Shown here in pieces: positions 22,847 through 35,087 of a stretch of DNA of 64,000 bases. Source of the DNA: Mycoplasmopsis mucosicanis (lineage in GTDB: Bacteria; Bacillota_I; Bacilli_A; Mycoplasmatales; Metamycoplasmataceae); contig NZ_SMDN01000001.1 in NCBI RefSeq assembly GCF_006546935.1, positions 47,183 to 111,182 of the forward strand, in the 5' to 3' direction. The stretch's first letter is position 1; each line of letters starts with the position of its first letter. Below the pieces are notes generated by a model that was given only the letters and a program-made list of their open reading frames with translations, made no database searches and had not been told where the DNA came from. Position numbers and translations under genes: made by a program.

Positions 22847-23617
22847 TTATTTTTTATTGCTTTTTTGATTTTTTGTTTTTTTGCTTTTGTTATTTTGCTC
22901 TAATTCATAAACCATTGTTTTAGTTTGTTCAGAAAATTGAGCATGACTTTTGTATGAAATGTATTTTGATACTTTAATTACATAAAGTGAACCAGAGATT
23001 AAACTAAACACAAGCGCAGCAATTAAAGGAATGTTGATTGCTAATCAAAAACCATAACGTTTAGCATCTGTATCTATACGATAAAATGCAAGAACAAGGC
23101 TATCAAAAGAAGGAAAGGCAATCATCAATATTAGTACTCAAGCAATAGCAAAAGTCAAAATAAATGTTTTAATTTTTCCTCAAATTGATGAAGAAACATC
23201 TAATTTAAATTCCTTCATCGCAACTCTACAACCATCAACTATCAAATCACGGCAAACAAATAATGCTAAAACAATAAATGAAACATAACCTTTAGAAACC
23301 ACCGAAAGAAATAAAAGAATTGTGGTGGTTACTAGTTTATCGGCAATAGGATCTCAAAGTTTACCAAAGCTTGTAACATTATTGGTTTTACGTGCAATCT
23401 TGCCATCAAAGTAATCTGTTATCATTGCACCGGCAAAAATTACTAAAATTAAAGCTAAAAATACTCTTGCTAAAACACTTGAAAACCAAAAAGTATGAAA
23501 ATGGAATTGCTGAATAGCTACATACAATGAACAAATCAACAATAAAGGTAATAATAAAAGAATTCTTAATAAAGTTAATTTGTTTGGTGTATTAATGTCT
23601 TTTCATTTTGTCCGCAT
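22847..23617 (-). CDS. pgsA: CDP-diacylglycerol-glycerol-3-phosphate 3-phosphatidyltransferase
   Basis: Makes phosphatidylglycerophosphate, the first committed step to phosphatidylglycerol. It is 256 residues. The CDP-alcohol phosphotransferase motif DG..AR........G...D...D is complete in TDYFDGKIARKTNNVTSFGK and LWDPIADK (UGA Trp). About six hydrophobic segments, then a Lys-rich C-terminus longer than usual. The start ATG has GAGGAG upstream and overlaps the preceding gene by 26 nt. Confidence 0.94.
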
Positions 23618-24101
23618 AAAACTCCTCAATATTTTTTTGTGCTTCGATGAATAATTTTTCATCTAGTTTTTCATCAATTAAATGAATTTGTTCATCTATG
23701 TATTTATAAACTTCAGTGAAACTTTTTCATAATGTACAACGTTCATCTTTTAAGAGCGCGAAGTATTTATATAACTCCTTTTGCTCAACATTATTAATAA
23801 TATACTCTTTAAAATCTGGTTGATTATGTTTATCTAAAAGGTATTGGCGAGCACTCTGAACCACTTCTTTCATCTTATACTCACCAACACTAGGTACAAA
23901 GTTATTTAATAATTCTTCGTTTTTTTTAAGTAATAAACTAAGTTCAATAATAGTCATTTTTTTGACTTCGTCTGCTTTATTCATAAACTCCATTTGCTTA
24001 ATTCTTCGTTTTTTCTTTTTAATGCGTTCTTTAATAAATGAATAAACAAAGAATATCACTAAGAGTGCAACAACAACAATTAATATTATTCATGTAGCCA
24101 T
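23592..24101 (-). CDS. Membrane-anchored coiled-coil protein, hypothetical
   Basis: 169 residues. An N-terminal single transmembrane helix (ATWIILIVVVALLVIFFVYS, with the Trp as UGA) is followed by a Lys/Arg cluster (KERIKKKKRRIKQ) and a mainly helical, charged cytoplasmic domain. GGAGGTAAA precedes the ATG at 24101. It ends inside pgsA, so the two are co-transcribed. Function not recognised; not EzrA-length. Confidence 0.75.
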
Positions 24102-24136
24102 TTTACCTCCGTATTATTAAATTATATATTAACAAG

Positions 24137-24142
24137 TATAAT
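24137..24142 (+). promoter_or_regulatory. -10 box (TATAAT) 7 nt before the lipoprotein ATG
   Basis: TATAAT followed by 7 nt and the ATG at 24150; no Shine-Dalgarno. Leaderless type. Confidence 0.65.
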
Positions 24143-24149
24143 ATTAATT

Positions 24150-25469
24150 ATGCTTAATAAAAAAATGCGTACTTTTTTACTTTTAACTGCAGCATCTGGC
24201 CTTTTAACTCCTGCAATATGTGTGAGTTGTGATAATAGAGATGCAAACCAAATGTTTAATGATTATAAAAAAGCTCTTCACGATGCACAACTACTCTATA
24301 ATGAATATCAAAAAAAATATGATTCTACTGCAAAAAATAATGATGTCGATTACCTATTAAAAGACTTTTTTTTAGATGACTTATTACTTTATAAAAATCA
24401 TGAAGATTCAATCAAAAAAAATTCTTTATCACCTTCAGCTACAAATCTTTTAAGCTTAAGAGTAATAAATATATTCAAAATTATTGATAGTTTAGACAAC
24501 AACACTCATCAGCACAGCGACTTTGATAACCAATACAATCAAATTAAAAACAATTTAGAAACCATTAATAAAACAATTGAAGAAAACTATAAAAACAATA
24601 AGATTCGGACAACTTTTAAAGAAGTAATTAGCGAACTTGTGAGTGAATATGAGCAAAAATTAATGATGATAAAAAAAGCAGGTTCTAATGAATTGCTAAA
24701 TTACATTAAGGATGATATTGAATCACTTAAAAAATTTTGCGTAGATGCAGACATTACTAAAAAAGTTGAGAATGCATGGGCCAATATAAACGATTACAAT
24801 TCTATTAGTTTGCTTTACTCTAATGAACTTAAAAATTATAAAAATCTTATTGACCAAAAATATGACATAGCTAATTTTTTTGAAAATACAAAATATGAAG
24901 AACTTAAAGATCTTCATAAAGGTCCATCCGCACAAAACGCCGATGCTAATGTAGAATTCACGCACTTTAAAAACATTGATTTTAATTACATCCTTTTACT
25001 TTGAGAACAATACTTACTCATTAATAAAAATAAATTCAATGATGTTCTCATCAATGACAAAGAATTAAATAAAGAAAAAGTCAATGAAACTAAACTTAAT
25101 GAATTAATAAATCGACTAAATTTGCAGCGCTATAAAGATATTTTAGATAATGCAAAAGATTACAGACAATTAGCAAGTTTTATTTATTATGTAGGACCAC
25201 AAAGCAGCGAAAATATCAAGCAATTGGGTCTTTTAGATCGTCTATATTTTCACACATCAAACTTTTCAAAAACAAATAATTTATTCAAAAATTGAGAAAA
25301 TAAAATCAAAAATCTTAAAATTATTTCTTACAAAGATAATTTCAAAAGTGAAATACCTTATTTATTTAGAAAGTCATATGAGCAATCAATATGAAAAAAC
25401 ACATTCAAATCACTATCAAAAAGTTATACACTGCCAAATGATTGGGATAATTTTGTAATTGTGTTATAA
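24150..25469 (+). CDS. Putative lipoprotein, unknown function
   Basis: 439 residues. The signal sequence MLNKKMRTFLLLTAASGLLT ends in a lipobox-like ICVSC. The mature part is hydrophilic, rich in Lys, Asn and Asp, with long predicted helices (for example residues 30-60 and 120-190). UGA Trp codons at 25002, 25292 and 25391. No recognisable domain. Surface lipoproteins of this kind are typical mycoplasma antigens. Its own promoter and terminator make it monocistronic. Confidence 0.8.
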
Positions 25470-25479
25470 TTATCAATCA

Positions 25480-25507
25480 AGAACAAAAAAAGTTTGTTCT
25501 TTTTTTA
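25480..25507 (+). terminator. Terminator of the 24150 lipoprotein
   Basis: GAACAAA / TTTGTTC hairpin with a run of Ts. Confidence 0.8.
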
Positions 25508-25517
25508 TTTACCTATT

Positions 25518-25546
25518 TTGTTTGATAATAATAAATTCTATATAAT
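25518..25546 (+). promoter_or_regulatory. Promoter of the nuclease/ABC operon
   Basis: TTGTTT (25518-25523), 17-nt spacer, TATAAT (25541-25546). The leader of about 73 nt begins with a CTTATTA / TAATAAG hairpin and ends with AGGGGA before the ATG. Confidence 0.75.
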
Positions 25547-25625
25547 TTTAGTGCTTATTATCAATATATTAATAAGTATGATTGAAAAAAATTGATAAAC
25601 AATAAAATCAATATATAGGGGAACA

Positions 25626-27920
25626 ATGAAAAATAATAAATTTCTTACAACAATGGTAAGTATTGCTGGTGCTGCTGGTACATTATTGCCATTAGTTGCA
25701 GTGTCTTGTTCAAAATACAAAAGAGATAAAATTAAATTTGGTGTAACTTTTTCAAGAGGAAAAGACCAATGAAATGCTCTTACAGATGTTATTAATAAAT
25801 TTAATGAACACACTAGAGCTGAACAAACAAGACTTGATAATCTAATCAAAGAATTAGGCGAAAAAATTAAAACCGAAAAAAATAAAGAAGAAGCTTCAAA
25901 ACTAAAAGCTCAACTAGAAAAAGCAAAAGTTGATCGTCTTCAAACATTAGAAGTTGACTTAACTCAACTAGGTTCAGGTTATGGTGCTGGACACGAAAAA
26001 ATTGTTACAGACTTAAAAAACAAAAACGTAAGTTCCATCCCTAACATTACAGTTAACTACGGATCAACCCTATCTGAAATAGTTAACTATGGAAAATCAG
26101 TTAATATTGCTGATGCAGAGAAATTTGGAGATTTAGCAGTAAGTAGAGATAAATTCGACCCTAGATTTACAGTAGTTAATGACCAAGTTGCAGGTCTAAA
26201 AGAAGGTGGTTTCTACTCAGTTCCTATCTTTAAATCTACTCAAGTATTTGGTATCAATGGACCAATTTACAAATACCTCTTCACAACTCTTAAAAATGCA
26301 GGTTATACACTAGATGATAAAATCAAAACTGATTTTAAAGTTGAAGGTACTGACTGAAACGCTGATATTGAAACTTTAAAAGGTGAAACATATTTAGGTG
26401 CTGCTATATCGAGTGATGAAATTAAAAAAATATTTACAGAAGATAAATATGCAGGAAAAACTATAAAAGCATCTATCTTTGAAGAATTCCAATCATTTGT
26501 TAAATTTATTACTGATGCAATCCAAATCTTCCCTAAAGCTAAAGATAATGGCGTTGCACTTTTAGGTATAGACGATGCATTCGGTACATTAAACACAATA
26601 GCATATTCAAAATTAAATGGTAAAAATTCTGAAATGTTAATCAGTGTTGGTACAGATGAAAATGGAGTTATTAAGGTAGGCTACAACAAAATTAACGATA
26701 GTGCTAGCGAAGGTTACAAAGCATATAAAGAACTTATCGAATTAGTATTCAGTGCTATGGGACAAGGTGCTATTAAAGTTTATGGTGGTGGTTCATATGG
26801 TTCTCAAGATGAAGTAAACCACAAATTAGGTGCAAACATTGGATCATCAGCAGGATATACTCACAACTTTATTGAAGAAGATGATATAAAACCAGAAATT
26901 ATATTCGGTGCAGGCGATAAAAAAAGAACTATTGAACGTGATGATATCGGTAAAGTTGTTGAAGTTTTAAATGAAAAAACAAGTAAAAAAGAAAAAAAAC
27001 TTAGATTTAAACACTCAAATGTATTTATTAAATCATCTGGAAGCACAAAAGCATCATACTACTGACAAACTGATGTAGCAAATGATGGACTTATTGATAA
27101 ATTAAATGCTCTTGAACTAGGTAAACGATATATCTTCCAAGTTGATAAACCAGGTGATAAAGCAGATGATGTTCAAAAAACAAAATATAGCGAGCTTTCT
27201 GCATATTTAAGCAAACACTTAGATAGATTTGAAAAACTTGGTGAAATTAAAATGGTAAGCAAAACCAAAACTGAAGTGAAAGAACTTTGAAAATTCAAAG
27301 AACTTAATGTTCAACAATTTGAACAGAAAGATGTCTTAAAAATTAATATTCCAAGTACAGCTACAAGCTTGCAAGACACTGAGTTAGTTGTTTATAAAAC
27401 TCCTTCGAAATTTGATTCTGCTTCACAAAAATCAGTTACATTCCTTCAAGGACCTAACATGGTTTTAATTGATAATGGTCATGACCAAAATGTTGCCACA
27501 ATGAAATTCATTAACTTTATGCTTCAAAATAGTGAACAAGAATTTTCGAAAAAAGGTGGTAAAGATAAAAAACCGGTAAAGGAAAAAATTCTTACTCATA
27601 TTTCAAAAACTGCTTCATATGTAGTTCCTTATGCTGGTTTTGACAAAGATATTACTGGTGATAGCAAAATATATGAATATAAAAATGATTATGATCAAAT
27701 AAAAACCAATACATATCTTAAAGTTGCTTTTGAAGCATTATCTAATAAAGACAATAGCGTAACCTATTATGAAGAACCAGCTTCTAAATATGCTGATCCA
27801 TTCCGTAAATCATTTAACTCAGCTCTTAGAGCTGCTTCAGATATCTTTGTAAATGGTAATGATTATCCATTTAGCGATTTAGTAAAAGCTCTTGTACGTA
27901 CAACTACAAACTTCAAATAA
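25626..27920 (+). CDS. ABC transporter substrate-binding-type lipoprotein
   Basis: 764 residues. The signal peptide MKNNKFLTTMVSIAGAAGTL with lipobox AVSC gives a mature N-terminal Cys. It begins DKIKFGVTFSRGKDQWNALT, like an extracytoplasmic solute-binding protein, then has a helical insertion of about 50 residues (HTRAEQTRL ... VDRLQTLEVD) before the fold resumes with LTQLGSGYGAG. Later blocks resemble sugar-binding proteins (VALLGIDDAFGTLNTIAYSK; GPNMVLIDNG). First gene of a seven-gene operon. The substrate is unknown; location beside a nuclease suggests nucleic-acid breakdown products, while the permease type suggests carbohydrate-like ligands. Confidence 0.85.
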
Positions 27921-27991
27921 TATGTAAATAAATTAATAAACGTTTATGCTCTGCATAAATGTTTATTATTTATCATAAGAAAGAAATAATT

Positions 27992-28825
27992 ATGTCTAAA
28001 CAAAGAATTTTAAATTTGATAGGTATTTCATCTGTTGCAACCTTTGTTCCTTTTATTTCAGCAAGCTGCAATAACAATAAAGATAGCGACAACTATAAAT
28101 TAGAAATCCATCTTGATAAAGACAACAAAAAAGTAAAACTTAGTGTTTTTAAAGCAAGAGTTGTTGGACACTCTGATGGAGATACTATAACAGTTCAAGC
28201 TTTAGAGGACAAAGCTAAAATAAAAATTGTAAAAAACACCAATTACAAACTAAGACTTTCAGGTATTGATACACCTGAAAAAAATGTTAGTGGTACTGAT
28301 GCAGTAGATCCTGAACTTTATTGAGCTAAAAAAGCTTCTCAATTTGCAAAAGATGAATTAAAAACAAACAAAATTGTTTATGTATATTTTGATGGTAAAG
28401 ATACATATAATAGAGTAACAGCCGATGTTTTTTATAATAAAACAAAAGATAATATCGATTCTATTGATGATGCAGTTTCATCATATAGTGTTGAAATTAC
28501 AAAAGCTGGTCTTACATTACCTTATGAAACAGCTAAAGAATCGATTGGTATCAAAATTACAAACTCACACTCTCTACAATACTATACATATTACTCATTA
28601 GGTCTTGCACTTAAATATGCATATGAAAATCAAAAAGGTTTCTTTGAAAAACCATGATATAAATTTAGAAAAACACCTGATGATTTTGAAAAAATTTATA
28701 TGCTTAAACCTATAGGTGCAGCTTGAAGATCATTTTGATATAAAGAAGCAGATGCAACAACTAATCCAAACAACGTCTTCTCATATGCTGATGCAACTTA
28801 CAACCCAGAAAATCAAGAAAATTAA
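27992..28825 (+). CDS. Membrane nuclease lipoprotein (thermonuclease/SNase domain)
   Basis: 277 residues. Signal sequence with lipobox SASC. Staphylococcal-nuclease motifs are present: GHSDGDTITV (Ca-binding Asp), LRLSGIDTPE (Arg and Glu catalytic pair, Asp ligand) and DTYNRVTADVF (second catalytic Arg). The C-terminal 80 residues are extra. Predicted extracellular, Ca-dependent, sugar-nonspecific nuclease; M. hyopneumoniae Mhp379 is a characterised surface exonuclease of this kind encoded in an ABC transporter operon. Here the ABC genes follow within 25 nt, supporting coupled digestion and uptake. Confidence 0.92.
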
Positions 28826-28848
28826 TATAAAACTATAGAAAGGACAAA

Positions 28849-30948
28849 ATGAGATTATTTAATAAAATAAAAGATTTTATCATTAAAGAATTCGTTAATT
28901 ATACTGATGATGATTTTAATCAATATCAAGACATCTTAAATGAAGTAATAATGCACAAAGAAGAAAAAGATCTTCCTGCCATTGAACTTAAGAATGTTTA
29001 TATTGATTTTGGTGAAACATTGGCCGTTGATGACGTTAGTTTCAAGATTCCTGAAGGTAAATTAGTTACTCTTCTAGGTCCTTCAGGTTCAGGTAAAACA
29101 ACAGCACTTAATGCTATTAGTGGTTTATTAACCATTAGTAGTGGTAAAGTACGTTTTTATGGTAAAAACGTAACTGCTCTTTCACCTCAAAAAAGAAAAA
29201 TTGGTTTTGTTTTCCAAAACTATGCACTTTATCCACATATGAGTGTTTATGCAAACATTGCTTTTCCTTTAAAAAATGATGCAGATTGACAGAACGGAAT
29301 TATCACTAAACGTATCATTGCTCAAACAAAAGTAAACATTATTTATCTTAAACACTTAGGAGCAAGTGAAGAAGAATGTAAAAGTTATTTAGAAAACGTA
29401 CAATACACAAGAGCAGTGCTTGATGAATTGTCACGTCAACACTCTCGTGCAATATCAAAACGTCGTAGCGAACTTTCAAAAGCTCAAACTTCATACAAAC
29501 TTGCACTTAACAAATATGAAGCAAAATCAATGATTTTATCTAAAAATGTTCTTGAACGTTTCTCACAACTAAAAGAAGATTGCAAAAAAATTATTGCTAA
29601 TATTAAATTTGAAAAAAGCGTTGAGTTAGCAAATGGAATTGTTCGTGATCCTAAAGATCCAGAAATAATCCAAACCATTATTGATTCTGGTCTTCTTAAA
29701 TTCACTAAACCTACTAAGGTTTCAACAGAAGAATTAAAAGCAAAATTAATGGAAATTAATACTCAATACGAGAAATTAATTAACAAAATTGCTGCTGAAA
29801 ATAAAATGGATTACTCACAAAAAGATGCAATAAAAATTGCAAAACTTGAAAAAGAAATACTCAAAAATCAAGCAATTTGTATGTTTACAATCAAACAAAT
29901 TACCAACGATGAAGAAAACAAAGACAAAATTGCTCAACTAAAAAAAGAACTTAAAGAAGCAGAAGTTAATCTAAAAACTATTAGTCTTGATGAAGTTAAA
30001 AGAACAAAACGTAATATGCGTATGGTTCCTATCATTATGCAACAACAACATGCAAAAATAGAAGAAGAACTAAACATAAAATACGGATTTAAAGCAATAA
30101 TCAAAGAAGACAAAAAATTCAGAAATTTTGATCTTTCTGTTGAAGAACGTAAAGAAATTGAAGAACTTTCACAAGATATAATCAGCATTTCTAAAGCATT
30201 GCACCGTGATGTTTTAGATGTTGCTAAACGTGTTGAAATTCTTGGAATTTTACAAAAAAAACCTACACGTTTATCAGGTGGTCAACAACAACGTGTTTCA
30301 ATTGCACGTGCAATTGTTAAAAAACCAAAAATCTTATTGATGGATGAACCACTTTCAAACCTTGATGCTAAATTGCGTATTCAAACACGTCAATGAATTC
30401 GTGAAATTCAACAATCTCTAGGCATCACAACCGTGTTCGTTACTCACGACCAAGAAGAAGCTATGTCAATTTCAGACATTATTGTATGTATGTCGACTGC
30501 TAAAGTTCAACAAATGGGAACTCCAATGGAACTATATAACAAACCAGTAAACCAATTTGTTGCTCGCTTCTTAGGTATGCCTGAAATGGGTTTAATACCT
30601 GGTAAATATGAAAATGAAAAACTAAATGTATTAGGCGTAGAAATACCTAATATCAAACTCCAAAATCGTTCATTTGCTGAAGTGAATGTTGGAATTAGAT
30701 CAGAAGACTATGTCATCGTTGAAGATGCTAGTCAAGCTCAATTCCATGGAAAAGTCATTACAGTTGAACAATTTGGTAAGGAATCAAAATTAGTTGTTGA
30801 ATTAGAAGGCAAAATTAAACTTAATTTCTTAGTTCACAACAAATACAACCCTCAAATTAACACAATAATTCACTTTAATATTCCAACTGACAGACTACAC
30901 ATTTTTGACTCAACTACTGAAGAGAGAATAGAATATGATGTTATCTAA
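28849..30948 (+). CDS. ABC transporter ATP-binding protein (MsmK/UgpC type) with large internal insertion
   Basis: 699 residues; family members are about 360-380. Walker A GPSGSGKT (77-84), Q-loop [10 protein letters not shown] (Q123), signature LSGGQQQR (475-482), Walker B ILLMDEP, D-loop SNLDAK, switch His FVTHDQEEA, then a TOBE-type C-terminal domain. About 290 extra residues lie between Q-loop and signature, rich in Lys/Glu/Leu/Ala with heptad-like spacing (for example [20 protein letters not shown] and [13 protein letters not shown]). An N-terminal 45-residue extension precedes the domain. All catalytic motifs are intact, so the insertion is not a decay product. ATG follows GAAAGGACAAA. 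Confidence 0.92.
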
Positions 30949-32068
30949 TTTTTATCGTAAATTAAGCATTAATTCTAATAGTAAATTTCTTTTCAATTTT
31001 GCAGTAAAAAAGCAAGCAAATAAAAACACAGCCATTTCAGGCTCTGTTGTTGATAAAAGAAGTAATTTCTTTGTTGCATTCTTGCTAATTTTACCTGCAT
31101 TACTTGTGTTGGTTTCATTTACTTTTGTACCATTTATTATCAACATAATAAATGCGGTAACTGAAAAGAAAACTGAATTTGGGGTTGAAACACTTAAATT
31201 TGTTGGTTTTAAAAACGTTGTTGATTTATTTAAGCAACTTGAGTTTGCAATTGGTATAAGAAACTCATTTATATATGGTCTTTTAGTACTACCTTTTTCA
31301 ATGATAGTTTCGCTTTTAGTTTCATCATTGATAGCAACCGTTATACGTAAAAGATTAAGAGGTTTTTTACAAACTATATTCTTCTTACCATATGTTACTA
31401 ACCTAGTTGCTGTTGCATTGGCTTTTGTGCAAATTTTCCAAAAAGATGGTCAATTCAACCAAATTCTTCGTAGTATTGGTATTAACGCACAAACCGACTG
31501 ACTTGGTTCTACTGATAAAGGTATAGCCGCTTTTAAATCAATATTCGTAATGCTAGTTAATGGTGTTTGAAGTTCACTAGCATTCAACATTCTTTTATTC
31601 ACAACTGCAATGCTTTCAGTGGATAAAAACCTATATCGTTCCGCTTCAATTGATGGTGTTGGCGGAACAAAACAATTCTTCACAATTACATTGCCATCTA
31701 TATCAAAAACTATTACTTTTATAATGACCATAGGTATTATTAATGGTATAAAAGTATTCCCTCTAGCACTTTTTGAAAACGATCCTAAAAAAGCCGTTCA
31801 AGCAGGTGCTTCAACAATTATGTTATTCATTTACTACTTCGTTAAAAGTGAAAATAACTATGCTTTAGCAGGTGCTGCATCAATTATTTTATTCATAATT
31901 GGTGCTTCATATTCAACCATTATTCGTGGTGGATTTAGAGTACTTGCAATTACCTCAATAAATAAAGGAGAATCAGATGTTTGAAACAAAATTAAAGATT
32001 CAGCGGAAATGAATGAATTCAAAGCTAAAACAAAAACGCGATTCAGTTACGCTCCAAGTACATGATAA
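30935..32068 (+). CDS. ABC transporter permease (MalF/UgpA type)
   Basis: 377 residues, six or more hydrophobic helices. The EAA loop reads SASIDGVGGTKQFFTITLPS, as in carbohydrate CUT1 permeases. The first 45 residues are a charged N-terminal cytoplasmic segment. UGA Trp codons at 31499 and later; the last codons are Thr-Trp(UGA)-TAA. It overlaps the ATPase gene by 14 nt and the next permease by 56 nt, so translation is coupled. Confidence 0.9.
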
Positions 32069-33002
32069 ATCTGTTGCATCCTTATTAACGAAGTATTTAT
32101 TAAAATTAATTCTAATTACATTTTTTGCTTTAATAGTAATTATTCCTTTTGCTTATATGATTTTGTTAGCTTCAACAGATAATCAACAAGCTGACTTAAT
32201 TAAAAATGGTTCATCAGGAATTTGACCTCAACACTGAAAACTAATTGACAACCTAGTAATTGCTGGTTCAGGTAAAGGTGATGTATGACCTTGACAAGAA
32301 GGCTGACAAGAAGGCTATGTATTCTCATTTATTCTTACATTTGCTAACGTACTAGTTTCAATTGTTCTAAAAATATTTATCACAATGCTTCTAGGTTATG
32401 CATTTAGTCTTAAAAAATGATATGGTAAAAATGTTGTTTGAGGTTTCTTAATGCTTCTACTTGTTTTACCTGAAGTTGCTCTTCTTTCTGGTCAACAATG
32501 AGTAGTTGTCCAAATCGATAAAGTCCTCAAACCTCAAGAAGGTAATAAAGTAGGACTATTCAACTACAACCTATTTATTATCGCAATTCCTTTTGTTGCT
32601 TCTATATTTAATGCTTTGATGTTCAGAAACGCTTTTGAATCAATTCCTAACAGAATTAAAGAAGTTGCTATGATTGATGGTGCTGTAGGTGCAAAATATC
32701 TTTTCAAAATTGCTATTCCTATGGTTACTCCAACAACTCTTACAATTGTAATCTTAACAACTCTTGCCTCATGAAACTCATATCTATGACCTGCTCTTAT
32801 TGCTGGTGTTGATTATCGAGTTATGTCTGTTTGATTATTTAATGTTGGTGTTGACCACACCGGAAATGATGAAAGAACATTCTACAACATCAAAATGGCC
32901 GGTGCTATTCTTGTTGTTCTTCCTATGTTTGTCTTCTTCTTGTTTGCTCGGAAAAAAATTATGAATGCTATTAGTCGTCAAGGTAGCACAATTAAAGGAT
33001 AA
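32013..33002 (+). CDS. ABC transporter permease (MalG/UgpE type)
   Basis: 329 residues. EAA loop EVAMIDGAVGAKYLFKIAIP. Six hydrophobic segments, with an insertion near residues 85-100 rich in Trp (VWPWQEGWQEGY, several UGA). The start ATG lies within the previous gene. It pairs with the MalF-type subunit to form the transmembrane pore. Confidence 0.9.
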
Positions 33003-33005
33003 TTT

Positions 33006-33284
33006 ATGCGGAAAATTAATGTTAAATCAATGACTATCAAATGAACAATTGTTGGTATTATAGCTTTAATAGCTTTAATAATTTGCTCAGTAATTATTGG
33101 CCAAATCACAAATAGAATTGAATCAATTAAATATGTAAAAATTGAAACTCTTTTAATTGACCAATACATTGCTTATAAAGCATACGGAATAGGATTTTTA
33201 GCATTTAGTATAGTTGTATTTCTAATTTCTGCTTCTATAGCATACAAAGGTTATAGATCATGAAATTACCAATCAACACTCTAA
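33006..33284 (+). CDS. Small two-span membrane protein of the ABC operon
   Basis: 92 residues, split by UGA and not visible as a long ORF. MRKINVKSMTIKW(UGA), hydrophobic TIVGIIALIALIICSVIIG, then a second hydrophobic segment (GFLAFSIVVFLISASIAY). It starts 3 nt after the permease stop. Not recognised; could be an accessory subunit. Confidence 0.7.
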
Positions 33285-33298
33285 TTAAGGGGTTATAA

Positions 33299-34570
33299 AT
33301 GAAAAAAAGATTGATTTTATCTCTTGTAACAATAAGTGCATCAACTCCACTAGTTGCTGCTGCATGTGTAAATCCATTCCAAGACAACAACATTATCAAA
33401 AAAGCTAGATTACACTACAATCAAAACAAAATTCTAGCAACCAAAACATTTGAAGTCTTCAAAGAAAAATTGATTAATTCTAAAATTTATCCAACTAATA
33501 GTGACCAAGAAAAACAAACATTTAACTACGTTCTAGCAACTTTTGAAAAATTCTTCAAATCACTCGACAAGTCATCTTATCTTCACCTTGAGTTGTATCG
33601 TGAAAACTTTGCACTTGATGAAATAAAACTTAATAACCAGCAAAAAGATGAAAAGGGCAACAATGTTGCTGCTCCAATCAAAAAAGAAGCTCAAGTTCTA
33701 CTTCTTGAATACTTATTTGATAAATCACCTTTTGCTTATAAACAACTCGAAAACACTCGTCTAAATAAAAAAATAAAAGACAAAAACAGTGTAGAAACAA
33801 ACATAGATTTCACAGCCTTGGACAATAGTGTTTTACCCGTTTATTTCCCTAACGTTATTGCTGATATTAACTATTCAGATAAATTTGTTAAAAATGATAA
33901 TCTCGAAAACTTCAAATCAGCTTATCAGTTAGTATTACAAAACGGCCGAAAAATATTTAAAAATTTGAATACTGATGCAAATTTTAATGATGGTTTTACA
34001 AGATCTTTAGCGCCTATTTACTACGTTATCAAACCTGAAAAAACTGATAACGATGATAAAAAAGCAATAAATCAAAACTATGCCCCCGATAAAAGTAACT
34101 TTACAATGTTCTCAGTTGAAAATTTTGCAAAACTTGAGCAAGATGTCAAAACAAGAATATTTGACTTTGCTGCCGATCCTCAAGCATATCTCAATAAGAA
34201 TATTAAATATGCTACACGTTCATTCAAAGATAATAAAAACGAAAACAAAATGAATTTCGATTCAGCAGTAAAAAGATACAATAACGGACTTTCGCGTTAT
34301 GGACTAGCTGAATATGTAGCATATGCTCTTTACTCAATTAGACCTACACAAGTACAATTCTTTGCTTTCACTAATAAAAGTGATAAATCAACACACTATA
34401 TGGTCGAATACACACTCAATAATCAATCATACTTATTTGACGTTGAAAAAGATTTCCTAAGCAAAGAAAACAATTCGCAACCTACAATTTATTCATCTAA
34501 AAATGAATTAAATAATGCTGGCTACGAATATCTTGATAATCGTTTAGGTACTAAACCTATTTGAGCTTAA
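33299..34570 (+). CDS. Lipoprotein of the ABC operon
   Basis: 423 residues. Signal MKKRLILSLVTISASTPLVA with lipobox AAAC. The mature protein is hydrophilic, with aromatic-rich segments (SALAPIYYVIKPEKTDN-like, RYGLAEYVAYALYS). AAGGGG precedes the ATG. Last gene before the terminator. Ends WA (UGA). Function not recognised; position suggests a surface component of the same uptake system. Confidence 0.8.
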
Positions 34571-34578
34571 TAACAAAC

Positions 34579-34608
34579 AAAAATCAAGGTTTAAACCTTG
34601 ATTTTTTA
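34579..34608. terminator. Bidirectional terminator between the nuclease/ABC and opp operons
   Basis: AAATCAAGG, TTTAAA, CCTTGATTT with T runs on both strands. It ends the plus-strand operon and the minus-strand opp operon. Confidence 0.85.
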
Positions 34609-35082
34609 TTATACGAAGGCCAAAATAAGTGAACAAGTTACACCTATAAGACCTAACAAAATTAAAATTCAATAAATTAGATTATTTTTCTGTTCGCTTC
34701 GTGCAGATTTAATTTTTGAATTCTCTAATTCATCACTCAAAACTTTTATTTCAGCTTGTGTTGATGAATCTTGCTTTGCCGAGTGCTTTAGTTTTTCAAT
34801 ACGATTAATTAATCTATTTTGCACCTTTGAATAATGCATTTGTCTAAATGAAGAACCTAATCCCTTATTAATCGAAATTAATAAAGTTCCATAGACAACT
34901 CATCATATTCCTGCACCAAGAAATACATCAGAAAATATTTTTTGTGCTTGTCCATCATACTTATTATACTTATATGCAACAAGTCCTGCAGCAAGTGCAA
35001 TAATTATTCCAATGACCAAAACTACACAAAAATGAATAGTTTTGGACAATTTAAAGCCTTCACGAAAGTATTGTTTATTCAT
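34609..35082 (-). CDS. Membrane protein at the end of the opp operon, hypothetical
   Basis: 157 residues. Two N-terminal hydrophobic helices (IHFCVVLVIGIIIALAAGLV and FLGAGIWWVVYGTLLISI), a charged helical middle (NRLINRIEKLKHSAKQDSS, ELENSKIKSARSEQ), and one C-terminal helix (LIYWILILLGLIGVTCSLIL). It begins 5 nt after the oppF stop, so it is probably co-transcribed. Not recognised. Confidence 0.75.
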
Positions 35083-35087
35083 TAAAA

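Noticed and set aside
27936-27967. Hairpin AATAAAC / GTTTATT between lipoprotein and nuclease genes as a terminator
   Set aside because: No uninterrupted T run and the downstream gene continues the same operon; perhaps a stability hairpin only.
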